Source of the DNA: Rhabditoides inermis | Lineage: Eukaryota; Nematoda; Chromadorea; Rhabditida; Rhabditidae | Assembly: GCA_963966185.1 (NCBI GenBank) | Contig: CAWZYM010000405.1 | Coordinates: 539,501-603,500, forward strand | DNA length: 64,000 nucleotides | Reading direction: 5' to 3' | Part shown: piece by piece, positions 44,520 to 56,582 of the stretch | Numbering within the stretch: the first letter of the stretch is position 1 | Layout of the letters: every line of letters starts with the position of its first letter | Notes under the pieces: generated by a model | Databases searched by the model: none | The model's input: only the letters and a program-made list of their open reading frames with translations | Told to the model about the DNA's origin: nothing | Program-made: the position numbers and the translations under genes

Positions 44520-45090
44520 CTTTTCATTGTTTGAAAATTTGGGGGAGACGAACGTATTCCCTCATCCACGCCTGCAGAGGTTTCTGTGACAAAAATGTCT
44601 CCAGTTCCGTCGAGAGTAGAGATAGACAGGAGCTTCAATTGAGAAAAGTGTGCCCCGAAAACGTCCTCACAAAGTAGCGTGGCCCGTTTTTTCGATTTAT
44701 ATTTCAGTAAGGAGTTTTGTAAAAGTTCAATTTTCGGACATATCGACAAGACATTCTATAACTCGGTTCTAACTCACAATTTAGCAACCATGCTATATAA
44801 ATATGCAGTACACATGCTTTAGTCTGTACCCTATTCAACCCAGCTTCCAAATGGGAGTTCGAACACTGATATCGATCAATTTTCGTCACTCTGTCAGACA
44901 GAGACAATTAAACAAGTGTCTCCAACTTTGTCCAAAGACATGATAGAGACTCCGGACAACAGAAGTTGCGGGTAATACTCACACCGACAACGTAGCGTCG
45001 TTCGATTTTCAATTTTCGATCTCATTTGCCTCTGAAACCCGATCACGTGCTCTCCCCTCTCCTCTCTCTCTCCCTTCTCTCTCTCCATAC
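44520..45090. other. Spacer after the right duplication, no gene seen
   Basis: AT-rich sequence with no chained exons. A short (CT) tract near 45056-45085 precedes the partial protease exons. Minus-strand open frames at 44456-44907 lack splice support. Confidence 0.5.
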
Positions 45091-45454
45091 CTCGTACGCC
45101 TCCACTCTCTTTTCCGAGTCGTACAGGACGACCATGCGACGGGAAGCCGACCAGCGTGCGAAGATGTAGTGCCCGGACGAGGGGGCTTCTTTACCTCCAT
45201 TACGCCCTCTGTACTCCGCCTCGATGTACCTGTCCGATTCGCTGATTTTAGAGAGGTGTATCTGAAACACACGCGTTCTGTTTTGTCATCATGTCGCTGG
45301 TCCCTCCACTCACCACCATGCCGAAATCTCCTTTACGCAGTGTCTCCGCCCACGAGTTGGATGTGTAGGCGAAGACTCCATAGAGGGGGAGGCCTCCATC
45401 TTTCCTCGACATCTCGAGGTACTCGATCACCTTCTCCATTGTATCGCTGTTCGT
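45091..45454 (-). pseudogene. Ulp1/C48-like protease, partial copy lacking the catalytic-Cys exon
   Basis: Two exons, 45454-45314 (TNSDTMEKVIEYLEMSRKD..., ends GDFGMV) and 45261-45091, join in phase without stops. The second carries GHYIFARW with the presumed catalytic His and VVLYDSEKRV with the Asp, as in Ulp1-type cysteine proteases (HW...; YxDS). The exon with Gln and Cys, present in the 48-kb copy at 48621-48467, is absent: after the GTATGG donor the sequence diverges near 45010-45040. So this copy cannot encode a complete protease. These enzymes normally cleave SUMO or similar ubiquitin-like tags. Confidence 0.65.
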
Positions 45455-45474
45455 CTGAAGTCGCACTCACGCAT

Positions 45475-46770
45475 TTTCAGTTTCAGTCCCCTGGATTCTC
45501 GCGCATGGATTCTCGCGGGCAACCGATGTGACTCGGGCAGTTGACGTAGTGGGCTGATAGCGGACGCGCTATGGAACGGAAACAGAGTCGCGAAAAGCGG
45601 TGGCACTGAATATGGAACGGAAAGAAGTGCTAAAAAAGCAACAGCTCATTCGCTGCTCGCAACGCTGCACACGCTGCTAAAACCTCAACAGGTAGGGATC
45701 GAACTTCCTACCGCGCAACAGGGGAAACTGCGTCCTGTATCTGGTGTCTGGGGGATGCTGCGTCCCATGACTAGTAAACTCGGTGATGCGCAACCACTCC
45801 GCTCGGGGAAGTGGGTTTTACTACAACGTACTGATGGGTCGCCATGCCAGTACGGGTCAAACTACAAATGCGATGCAAGAAGCACTCTTCTCGGAACAAA
45901 ACGCGCAATCTGCCGGTGGGGTGTGTGAAGAGAGGGTGGAATGCCAACGTTTGCGCGGGAAGCGGTCGCTGGACCAGAGAGACAGAGACCCGGGGGAAGA
46001 GAGAGAGGGGTGGGAAGTCTTATTAAATAACAATAAGATGCTCGCTGCTACCAGTAACTCATACCGCCACCTGGTCAAGGTGGGCGGCAGCGGAGTTGAA
46101 CGTGGCTAGCACCTTGCTCAACACACACGTGATACGGCACGGAAAGGCAATTTTATCTAAGAAAAGGGCAGGATGCAATAAGCATTATGAAGATTGACGA
46201 TGAGACGGCTTGTCGGAGTTCTTATATACTCCTTGAAGACGTGGGCTGGGAAGAGTGCTGGCGGCGGCCGGGAGATCGCCGGCAGGCGATTGGGCCTGGA
46301 ATGACAACACATTAGGGCTCGTTCCCAAGATGATGAGGAGTGATATTGAAAGTGGTGTGGGAATTGGTTTGATTGAGTGTAGCCTGGTTGATTGGTTGAT
46401 CTTGAGGAATGGGGCAAAAAGCCTCTAACTGTCTGCTTGTACTCTCTCTCTCAGTGATTCACACATGATGCGAAGTGCGGGTGAGAGATCGAGGGCGAGA
46501 GATCAGATGCACGTGCGACGTGCGTGTGGGAGAGAGATGCGTCAGCGAGCGTTCGGCGGCGGCATGATAGCATCAGAGAGTGCTGTTGAGTTCATGCTAG
46601 GTTTCCTTGTGCGCAGCATACGTCACACGCATTATCCGCTCTTATAACTCGCATTATCCGCGTACTACGTTAGATAAATGTATATCACTTATGTGAGGCA
46701 AGAGAGAAACTCTAGTCGCGCGCGTGTTGGATTGTTGTATATCGGTTGGAACGGTTTCATGTTTCCGTTT
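45475..46770. other. Unassigned stretch
   Basis: No chained exons. A T-arm-like GTTCGATCCCTACC on the minus strand near 45686-45710 hints at a tRNA-derived fragment, but no A box is seen. A plus frame at 45783-46109 and minus frames at 46157-46417 have no family signature. Confidence 0.4.
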
Positions 46771-48392
46771 ACAGGCGTCGCATCGGCGAAGCTCTCTACT
46801 CGCCCAGCCGAGTGTGCGCAACATGACGATGGATATGATGGTGAGCGCTGCTGCACTCTCGCTGCCCCGTACCCTCTTCCCTCTCTACCCCGTGTCCCAC
46901 ACTCACTCGCTGTCCTCTCCGCTCCTCGGTCGACGCAGCCGCGGGTCGAGACGAAGTCGCGGAGGGCGCAACCGATCATCGTGATCTGTAACCAAGAGAT
47001 TATTGGGTATAGCGAGAAGGAGTAGAGACATGGCATGCGATATGGCCCCGCTCACTCACCGATGAACGGTTGCGGGATCGGGCTAGGTGGGGCAACGCGG
47101 CTTGCTCTCCTCCCAGCCCCGAATCCCTAACAGCTGGTGTTTTTGCCCTTGCGGGACTTGCTCGCCGGCGCTCCCTTGGAGCTGCGCGGCGTCGGTGCGA
47201 GCGCCGGGTTTGCCTGCTTCTTGGCGGCGGCCTTCTTGTTGTTCGGCGGCGCAGCAGTTGCGGCGCGCAGAGCTGCAACTGTACATGGTGACGGTGTGTG
47301 TCACGCGCACTCCCCCCCCCCACTCTCTCACACCACCCATCCCCTCGTACCTCCTGCAGCCCCGAGTGGGCTGAGTCCTGACCGACGACGCGGCGGCGGT
47401 CTGCCCCACCGCATTCGCTTTCCTCTTGCGAGTTGTCTTGGCAGTCGTCTGCCCGCTTAGCCGCATTCTCTTGATGCCGCCCGACTGCGCCGAGGTGTCG
47501 GGGGTGTGTGTGGACTTGCGCTTGCGAGTGTTGGTCGACTTGCGGGAGTCCTCCATTGCACGCGTCTCCTGCCGACGCGGCCGGGCCGCTTCCAGTGCTC
47601 TCGCCATCTGGTCCGGGTCTATTCGCAACCCCTGGCTGCTGAGCTGCGCGTGCACCTGGGCGACTGCGCTCGGCTCCACCTGCAACAATCCTCTGTCACC
47701 CACCTCTCTCTCCCTCCCTCTCTCTACCCCCTCTCATCATCTCCCCCTCTCTCTTCTCCCCCTCTTGCTCCTTTCTCTCTCCCTCTCTCTCCACCCTTCC
47801 TCTCTCTCCATTTTTTTCCTTTCTCTCTACCTCCCCTACTCATTCACTCGCTATATCTATCACTGTAATTATACGTTGTTTCTAGGAAGTCTACTCGACA
47901 TGACGACACGGTCCAGTCAGTCAGTCAGTGACAGTGAGTCCGCGTGGATGCGGTGAGTCACCTTTCGATTCTCTTTTATTGTGTGCACTAGTACGACGTG
48001 TTTCATTGTATTCCACCCACTTTCCTTCTCCCTGTCTCTATCCTCTTGTTTCCTTCCCATCTCAATCCCTTATCCCTCATTGCCCTCCCAACCTGCTGAG
48101 TGGGCTGCTCGTGCTGCTGCATCTGTTCGGGCTGCTCCTCGTCATCGTCGAACGATGAGCGGTAGAGTACTCGGCGCTTCGTCGGTCGGGGCTCGACGGG
48201 GACGCTGTAGAAGTGATTGTCATCGAGGCACCACCTTCTCCCACACTCACAGTCCTAGGCTTTCCGGCGTCGGCACCTGTGCACACGTCATCAGTCGGTT
48301 CACGCCAGCGACCATACTCTCCGTTGACCGAGCCGAGTAGCTGCAAAACTTTCTCTCTCCCTCTCTCTCCTTCCTACTCCTACTCCTCCTCC

Positions 48393-48442
<50 letters not shown>

Positions 48443-49202
48443 GCTTCTCCCCCTCTCTCCTCTCACCTCCGCGGGTTCACACCCTGTGCGAAGAGCGCAG
48501 CTGTGACTATCGCATATAGTCCACAGCTCCACTCATCGTATTGTTCCATCGCATGCTGCTCCATTACGTAGAACACATTTGGTCCGAACACCTGGTCGAG
48601 CTTGGCGCGGTAGTTGGGCCTCTGAAACCCGATCGCGTGCTCTCTCCTCTCCTCTCTCTCTCCCTTCTCTCTCCCCATACCTCGTACGCCTCCACTCTCT
48701 TTTCCGAGTCGTACAGGACGACCATGCGACGGGAAGCCGACCAGCGTGCGAAGATGTAGTGCCCGGACGAGGGGGCTTCTTTACCTCCATTACGCCCTCT
48801 GTACTAAGCCTCGATGTACCTGTCCGATTCGCTGATTTGAGAGAGGTGTATCTGAAACACACGCGTTCTGTTTTGTCATCATGTCGCTGCTCCCTCCACT
48901 CACCACCATGCCGAAATCTCCTTTACGCAGTGTCTCCGCCCACGAGTTGGATGTGTAGGCGAAGACTCCATAGAGGGGGAGGCCTCCATCTTTCCTCGAC
49001 ATCTCGAGGTACTCGATCACCTTCTCCATTGTATCGCTGTTCGTCTGAAGTCGCACTCACGCATTTTCAGTTTCAGTCCCCTCTCGTACACACCTCTTCT
49101 CTCATACGGACACGGAGGTGCGGCGGCGGCAGAGTGGGCGCGGGCTCGTTGATTCCGGACGGAGAGTCGTGTACGTCAAACAGAACCGTCTGAAAGCACA
49201 CG

Positions 49203-49252
<50 letters not shown>

Positions 49253-49268
49253 CTCTCTCTCTCTCGCT

Positions 49269-49420
49269 CAGGCGTTGGGTGGATATTGGTTGTTTTAGTA
49301 GCCGTGACTGTCTGATTGCGTGTGGGAGCGATAAGCGCATAGGAAAAGGACGGCAGGACGGCAGGACGGAACGGGGCGAGTATGTCCCCTCTCCGCCCTT
49401 ACATCACGTGCAATTCGAGG
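49269..49420 (+). other. Plus-strand exon-like segment homologous to one in the 2.9-kb duplications
   Basis: Segment RRWVDIGCFSSRDCLIACGS here aligns with GRRVDIDGFSSGDCPIQWSE at 38147-38299 and 43344-43495. Both have CAG before and GAG|GTGC after. The reading frame is kept while the DNA has diverged, which supports real coding on the plus strand inside the large copy-E intron 50106-49190. Product unknown. Confidence 0.4.
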
Positions 49421-50260
49421 TGCGTCGCATTTCTTTCACTCTTTGGTCGTAGTGTTCTTTTCGCATATCTGGGATGTGTTGTAATGATGATGTTGTGTTG
49501 ATGATGCGCCGATTGCAGTGCGAGGATGGGCGGAAGGATCCGATCGATCCACCTTTCGATGTGCTGTGATTCCTGCCACACCACCCAATCGAAGCCAGCG
49601 AGGTAGTGTTGCTAGCTGGCTACTGGTCGTTCTTTCCCATATTCTATGGTTCCCGTGCGGTGCTTGGAGAGCAGACGAGCAAGCCGGGGCGCACGGTCAA
49701 GGTGCACACGCTGAGCCCGAGTCAGCCCCGAGGGGCGATGACCAGTCTGACAGATGGGTTAGCCAGGTTGACCAGGCTGCTGATTGCATTCTAGTCGAGA
49801 ACGCGTCGCTCGTGCGTTCAGTGTGTGGAGCAGGAACAGAGGCGTGGAGAAGGTGGCACACGCGGGCACCGAGGAACAGGAGCAGGAGAGGTGAGAAAGA
49901 GCTGTGTCACTTACAACTGTGTGCGTGCGCTCACATTATATCGCGATACAGCTAGCTGTTTCGTTGTCGACTCCTACTATTATCGTGTGTGCGTCACCAC
50001 AACCCAATAGCTTCAGCGTGTGTGTGTTTCTATTTGTATCACTCGACAGAGACTATTATTCGCACGTACTTACACTGAGGGATGCATGTGAGAAACCCAC
50101 ACTCACTCGCTGCGCCGTCTGCTCCATAGCGCCCGCAGCACCAGCAGCGTCCTGGGCACGGGCCTGCTCCACTTCGCAGTCCGACTGCTCCGCCTCGGTT
50201 TCCGTCTCCTGGCTGCCGAGTCCAATCTTCTGCCGGATCCGACCCCCTACACCGAGCTTC

Positions 50261-50366
50261 TTCTTCTTCTTCTTTTTCTTCTTCTTCTTCTTCTTCTTCT
50301 TCTTCTTCTTCTTCTTCTTCTTCTTCTTCTTCTTCTTCTTCTTCTTCTTCTTCTTCTTCTTTTTCT
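50261..50366. repeat. (CTT)n microsatellite, read as poly-Lys in a minus exon
   Basis: An almost pure CTT array of about 35 triplets with two TTT variants. On the minus strand it lies in frame within exon 50412-50107 and would encode a run of more than 30 lysines. Confidence 0.95.
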
Positions 50367-50654
50367 TCATCTGGCGTTGCTTGGTTCCCGACTGCCCCGG
50401 CTGCTGGGAGATCTGAACATCACACGTGAAGAAATATATATTTTATATAGAAATATATAAATGCATGTGTATCGTGAGCGGCGTGTAACTAGCATAAAAG
50501 GATGACGTCATGATATGTGTGTGATGTAGTTTCATGTTACAGGGAACGAACTCACGGGCTCGGCCGGCGACTGTGTGACCGGCGTGGAGGGAGGCACGGG
50601 GGCAGGAGGAGGACATGTACGAGCGTCCTGCAACACACGCGACGTGAGTCATCA

Positions 50655-50945
50655 ATGCCCCTCCTCCCTCTCTCCCTCCCTCCCCTTCTCATCATCATTG
50701 CCCCTTCTCCCTCTCTCCCTCCCCTTCTCATCATCATTGCCCCTTCTCCCTCTCTCCCTCCCTCCCCTTCTCATCATCATTGCCCCTCCTCCCTCTCTCC
50801 CTCCCTCCCCTTCTCATCATCATTGCCCCTCCGCCCTCTCTCCCTCCCTCCCCTTATCATCATCATTGCCCCTCCTCCCTCTCTTCCTCCCTCCCCTTCT
50901 CATCATCATTGCCCCTCCTCCCTCTCTCCCTCCCTCCCCTTCTCT
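50655..50945. repeat. CT-rich minisatellite with TCATCATCATTGCCCC core
   Basis: About six repeats of a roughly 50-base unit, TCATCATCATTGCCCC followed by (T)CTCCCTCTCTCCCTCC, in the copy-E intron between exons 50998 and 50627. Confidence 0.9.
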
Positions 50946-52047
50946 CTCATTCGTCGAGAACGTGGCAGCAGTACGATGAGCACCACTACGTACTCACCTG
51001 GCTCAGCGAGGTAGAACAGCGGAAGCCGGGCGTGGCATTGGGCGAGGTGGACGAGAACTCGGCGGCGACCCGCTTCGCACCCAGGAAACCCCTCGACTGC
51101 CCCTGCACTCCTCGCGCCCGGCGCAGATTCTGAAACATATCATAGATGAAAGTAGTGGACCATTCCAAGGAAACGTCATGTAGATATGGGAACCGAGCAT
51201 TCCAGACACACGTACCGTCTGGCGGGATATGATGTGATTGCGCAGCACTGGGCGTTGGGTCACAGGCGGTTGACGTGACAGTCGAGCCTGCGTGAGGAAC
51301 AAGGTGAGTGGGGGGGGGGAGGAGTACAAGTACAGTGAGTATCGGCTATGCACCCCAGCAACCGCCCCCGTACCTGTCTGCGCCTGTCTGTCTGTTCCTC
51401 GGGAGCCTCCTCCTCCTCTCGCATTGTCGCCTGCAATCGCACTAGCGTCAACCAGTCGCAAGACTACCCAGGTTAACAGTTTAGTATCCGCGACGAAACC
51501 CTAGGATATGCTATAGGCATGTTGTGTCGGAATCAGGAACCAGGCTTGTAAACAAACAAATAGTCGATGACTCGCCTGTAGCGTCGTGCTCCGCCCGAGT
51601 CGCTAGAACTCGGCGCGCTTCGCCGCTAGCGCCTGCATTGCGTCGAGTATGAAACATGAAACTGGTGAACTGCTCAGCTGATCACCTCATTCGTCTGCAC
51701 ACCGGGGCGACGCTGCAGCGGTCGGCGTGTCTGGCCTCCTCCGTCGCGCTGGTCGAAACCACACAAGGTGGTCTGCAACAAGCACACATTGAAACTTGAA
51801 ACTCCCCCCTTCTCCCTCTCCCCTTCCTTGCTCCTCCTCTCCCTCCCTCCTCTCTCTTCCTCTCCCTCTCTCCTGTTAATGCGTACCATGTTCGGGTTGT
51901 AATGTCCCACGAGCGAGCTGTTGGCGACAAAGGGCGCGTTGCGCGGCTGCTCGAGCTCGTCCATGTCCGAAAAGTCGTCCCACTCATAGTCCCACTCATC
52001 GTCCCACTCCTGCAACAGGTAAGCACTGCAGTCAGAGGACAAGGGAG

Positions 52048-52092
<45 letters not shown>

Positions 52093-52107
52093 AAGAGGGA
52101 GAGAGAG

Positions 52108-52159
<52 letters not shown>

Positions 52160-52559
52160 AACCATTCACTTGCAGACTCACCTGCTCAATCCACTCGGTG
52201 TCCATCTCCATCTCGGCGACATCGACGTCGGCTCCATTGGCTCCAGCTCTCGGCGCTGCCCCACACCGATCGCAGTCTCTCGAACATGCCGGACAACCCG
52301 TCTGCAAAATCGGTTAGATATACATTCTCCACTTTTCCGCGTTTCATCTCTTTATCGATTTTATTGACTTTTTCCCCACTACGCCATCACCACTGTGCAC
52401 ATTGTTAGCGATAACCGGTGTTTTTCTTATCGTTATTAGCGATGACTGGCTTGTTTATGTGAAGTGAAATGTGATACGTTTCACTATTACTCGTGACTTA
52501 TCTAGAAGCCGTGCAAACTGCGTAGTGTGTTCTCAGTGGGTGTGTTCTAGTGCAACTCC

Positions 52560-52863
52560 CATTATCTTTTAAAAGGACTTCCGTAAGAGAAGAGTTTGTG
52601 TTACTCAACGTAATGCAACAAAAGCTCATGCATTTTATCAATCGAAATAGTAAACAAACCTGCTCTTTCTGCAATTTAAACTAATGCGAGCAAATGTTGT
52701 ATGTCGGGAAATCGATTTCGGTATCCGATCGATTATATATAACTTGTTGAACTATTGGAGCAGGTTTGTGTACTATTTCGATTGATAAAATGCATGAGCT
52801 TTTGTTGCATTACGTTGAGTAACACAAACTCTTCTCTTACGGAAGTCCTTTTAAAAGATAATG
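52560..52863. repeat. 106-bp near-perfect inverted repeat (MITE-like)
   Basis: Arms 52560-52665 and 52758-52863 are reverse complements with one mismatch (AAACAAAC against CACAAAC) and a 92-base spacer. Ends are CATTATC...GATAATG. No target duplication was recognised and no ORF is inside. Confidence 0.93.
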
Positions 52864-53067
52864 AATGTACTTTTATTGGATTTCATATAAATCCATCTAC
52901 ATTAACATGAACCACAAAACATTTTTTAAATCCAACAGTTCACCCACCTTGTTGAGTCCAAAATTGTATAAAATTTGCAAAAAAAGAGTTTAGGTAATGC
53001 TGATGGGAAAATTTACAATTCCAAAGTCATTTCTATACTAAGCGCGCAACTAGCTCAGCATTTTCCG

Positions 53068-53116
53068 ATCAAAAAATTATCGCGCTCTATCTACAGATAG
53101 AGCGCGATTATTTTTT
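53068..53116. repeat. Short hairpin with 20-base arms
   Basis: AAAAAATTATCGCGCTCTAT pairs with its complement after a six-base loop CTACAG, one mismatch. A related left flank (AGCTCAGCATTTTCC) recurs near 53245 as AGCTCAGGATTTCC, so it may be part of a decayed repeat. Confidence 0.7.
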
Positions 53117-53927
53117 TGCTCTATTCGCAATGGCTTTCCGCCGCGCCATCGCGCGGTGTTTCCATCAGCTGTTTTTGATTATTTTCGAAATTCTTTCTGT
53201 TTTTGTATGTATTTTTTTTATAATTTGTTATATAATAGGCTCGCACTTAGCTCAGGATTTCCTGTTGAAAACATTTTCGTGGAAGCTTGTTCTGACGCGT
53301 CTATTCGAATCAGCTGTTTTTATTTACTGAATGTTTTTGTTGGTTCATATTTCGTATTCATGTTCTATTTCGTGCGAAAAAAAATTACTGACGCTTTTCT
53401 TAAAACACACACAATAGCTTACCATGCGTGAATTCCGTTCGTATGTCGCGTTGTTGTATGACTGTTTATTTCATGATCTATATTTGTCGCCTTTGTGTTT
53501 TATAATAGTTTTCATTGTGCTTACTTACAACCTACAGTTGTGATTGCGAAGTAGTGTGTTTCAGTTGGATCATGATGGAGCTGGCGCACCGCGTTGATCA
53601 AGCCGGTTGCGTTGCGCAAGAAGCTGCGCAGTCATCGCGGGTGTGTGGCGCCAGATTCTGGATGAGGTAAGGATTCTGGATGAGGTCAGATTCTGGATGA
53701 GGTCATGTGCATTGGTGATTATTGAATGAGTTTTGGTATAAACTTTTCAAAACCAAAGATTTTGTGTCATGGTTGTCGGGAGTGGCCGGCTGGCGCGCGC
53801 CTGTCTCCATTTCTCTGCCGTCTCTCGTCGTCTAACCTATTTCGTCGCGCTCGGCTCTCTTGCGCGAGAGAGCGAAACTGGTGGGCGAGCCTACTATATG
53901 TAAAATCATATATTACAAAAGGTTTGC

Positions 53928-54005
53928 CACAGCCGGAACCGAACTCGAGCCATGTGTCTCAACGGGCGCAATCGCTAACCACAACACTACTGTGCGCACG
54001 ACAGA
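53928..54005 (-). other. tRNA-like element or SINE head
   Basis: On the minus strand an A-box-like TAGTGTTGTGGTTAGCG is followed about 35 bases later by a B-box-like GAGTTCGGTTCC, and the ends CACAG/CTGTGG partly pair. The cloverleaf is imperfect (TTCGG for TTCGA). It is more likely a tRNA-derived SINE or tRNA pseudogene than a working gene. Confidence 0.45.
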
Positions 54006-54630
54006 GCATGCGATCTAAACGATATCAGTGCAATCCACAGGCAGTGCGGATTGTGCACCTCCTGTCTGCTGGGGGCAGCCGGTGCGCGCCACCCCCCCCC
54101 CCCCTAGAAAACGTTCCGTACACGGGGGATTGCCTGCCCCTCAGGGGGCGCGCGCGCGTATCTCGCTTCCTACAACAGCTAGCGTTACCAAAATCGAAAC
54201 TTAACCATTTTCTAACATTCTGATAACATCTATCAGCATCACATTGTTCTCGTAAAGATTCTAAGGGACCTTTCGTTCAGTCGCCTTTTGCCGATTCTAG
54301 CGCGCGACTAGGGTTAACACAAACCAACCAGCGCTGCCGCGCTGGTTGTAATGCTCTCATAACAGACGTTTCCCATTTACAGGTCTCGAAACTGCCTCAA
54401 CCGCGTGAGAATCGCCACGTACCTTGGGGTCCATCCATTGGCTCCCTCTGGATACGGTCGGGCGTCTGGTCGCCGCGAGTCGCGCCTTGGCGATAGTGGA
54501 GAGGTGCGCTGTCCAGAGCGAACGCGTCTCCTCGTCTGCCTATAACACACATCACCAGGTGAGAGGGACACAGTTGCGAGAGACAGAGAGAAAGAGAGAG
54601 AGAGAGGGAGGGAGAGAGGAAGATAGAGGG

Positions 54631-55536
54631 TGGTAGGAATTTCCCCCCACTTTTCATGCATGCTACAAAAAGGAATATCCCCCCACCTGATGTTCAAAAA
54701 AGGAAACTTGCCCCACTTTGAAGTGGGGGTATTTTCCTTATATTGTTAATCAAAAAGTTTTGACAAAACACTTTCTGATATTCTGAACTATCATAGACGG
54801 GTAGACGTTGGTTTATACATGGAAGACGAAAATCGGAAGAAAAATTTAGCTGCGTTTTTACTGAACTTCATAACGTTGTGCAGAGATCGCAAATAGGCCA
54901 GGTTTGGTGTAGTCGTCGATTGATGAGACATAGTTCCACCGATACGGACATGAGCATTGATAAAAAAGTTACGGCACTGATTTCATTCACACCGCAAGTT
55001 TGTCTCTGGATTGTATTGTGACACGGCATTGCTCCAGTGGCAGTGCTGCCCGAACTGGGAATTAGAAGTAGCCTTACGAGTACTACTTGTATACCCATTT
55101 TGCTTTTATATAACAACTACTTAGTTCGGAACTTGTTTCAGTATTATGTCATTAGAACACGGAATTCAAGTAAGATCTTCAAAAACCACCAAATCAACAC
55201 AAGTTAAGGTCATGGTCCTTTCACTGTCTAAATTTGCAACGCCATTACTACAATTGTGTAGAGGACCTTTGAAAACCCCTATATGCACGAAACTAACTCT
55301 TACGTAGGCCACGTTTGTCCTAAAATCGTTAAATTCCTACATGCGCGAAATCATTGTAAACCCGGTGCAGATTTGACTCCGCGAGCACACATAACCAGTA
55401 AGTAGATGGCTCATCAAGCGCGAGTGTCTTCGGAACAGTGGGGCAATTTTCTCTTTCAAACTTTTACAAAACGCGCATTCACCTTTCCAACTTTTTACGG
55501 GACACATGGAAAAGTGGGGGGAAATGCCTACCCCCA
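54631..55536. mobile_element. 906-bp DNA transposon remnant with 9-bp target duplication
   Basis: The ends are inverted: left TGGTAGGAATTTCCCCCC, right (complement) TGGGGGTAGGCATTTCCCCC, both running into CACTTTT. GATAGAGGG flanks both sides (54622-54630 and 55537-55545). No transposase is recognised inside, so it is non-autonomous. A 9-bp duplication fits Mutator-like elements, or a P-type length within error. It sits in the copy-E intron between exons 55620 and 54539. Confidence 0.85.
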
Positions 55537-55561
55537 GATAGAGGGAGAGAGAGAAAGAGAA

Positions 55562-55605
<44 letters not shown>

Positions 55606-55690
55606 GTAACATGACTCACCATTTCTGCCATACTCGTGGCGTACTCTGCGACGAGACTGTGCTGCCCGACAGAGAAGCTGTTCAGGTTAT

Positions 55691-56536
55691 CTGCAATCGG
55701 CACATATTGCATCATTTGAGCGCGGGAGTGAACGCGGCTGGGCGAGACGGCGATCGACACGCGTTCCACACGGTACAAGGTGAGAGAGGTAACATCAATC
55801 AGCACGGTGTAACAGCAAGGTAACAAGTTATCTTGCGCGGCAAGGCAAAACACGGCTCGTTAGGTGTATTCGCGTCTGGTACTTTGTCATTTGTTGCACG
55901 CATACTGTGTAGAACGAAAGCTGGAGCTACCCCAGGACGGCGTGATCAGCTGATGCAGCGAGAGAGAGAAACAAAGAGAGAGGAGTGAGAGAAAGAGTGA
56001 GAGGGAGAGGGAGAGGGTCAGAGTGAGAAGAAGAAAGGAAGAGATAGGTTAAGAGAAGTAGGTAGAACAGATCAGCTGATGCGAAAGAAGAGAAAGAGGA
56101 TTCTCAAAGAGCATGTCAAAGAAAAGATCATGCTCTTGGAAAGATCATGCTCTTGGATTCTCAAAGAAAAGATCATGCTCTTGGATCTCGGAAAGCGTCA
56201 GAACGAGAGAGAGAGGTTAAGACAGGTATGTAGCTCGAACACTTCATAGGTGATCAGCAGATGCGAGAGACAGGCGAGAGAGCGTGTGCTTAGAGAGGGT
56301 CAGAACGAGAAAGAGAGAGGTTGAGAGTTGATAGAAGTAGGTAGAGAACAAGACCGAGCGTCACAGATGATTAGCGCGATCAGCTGATGCGAAAGAAGGG
56401 CGAAAGAGCATGCTCTTGGAGAGGGTCAGAACGAGAGAGAGAGGTTAAGACAGGTATGTAGCTCGAACACTTCATAGGTGATCAGCAGATGCGAGAGACA
56501 GGCGAGAGAGCATCTGCACAGAGAGGGTAAGAGTGA

Positions 56537-56582
<46 letters not shown>

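Larger units (their letters stand above)
47083..55690 (-). pseudogene. Basic-tail repeat gene family, copy E, with Ulp1/C48-like protease exons (one nonsense codon)
   Basis: Candidate exons: 55690-55620, 54539-54423, 52301-52182, 52009-51887, 51772-51686, 51287-51216, 51129-50998, 50627-50556, 50412-50107, 49189-49094, 49044-48904, 48851-48681, 48621-48467, 48340-48277, 47679-47351, 47272-about 47083. All are GT-AG, and almost all are whole-codon and join in phase. Early exons: Cys-rich TGCPACSRDCDRCG, acidic EWDDEWDYEWDDF, and a long poly-Lys run (50366-50263). Protease exons: TNSDTMEKVIEYLEMS, then the His/Asp exon, then EQYDEWSCGLYAI, which fits the Ulp1 pattern Q-x5-C-G. Then AQVHAQLSSQGLRID, SGGIKRMRLSG and a basic end. 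In the His/Asp exon, GAG of the 45-kb copy is TAG here (48806-48804). In the last exon the family frame (Lys-rich, stop at 47127) and the spliced phase (stop at 47083) disagree. Probably decayed; upstream start not found. Confidence 0.55.
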
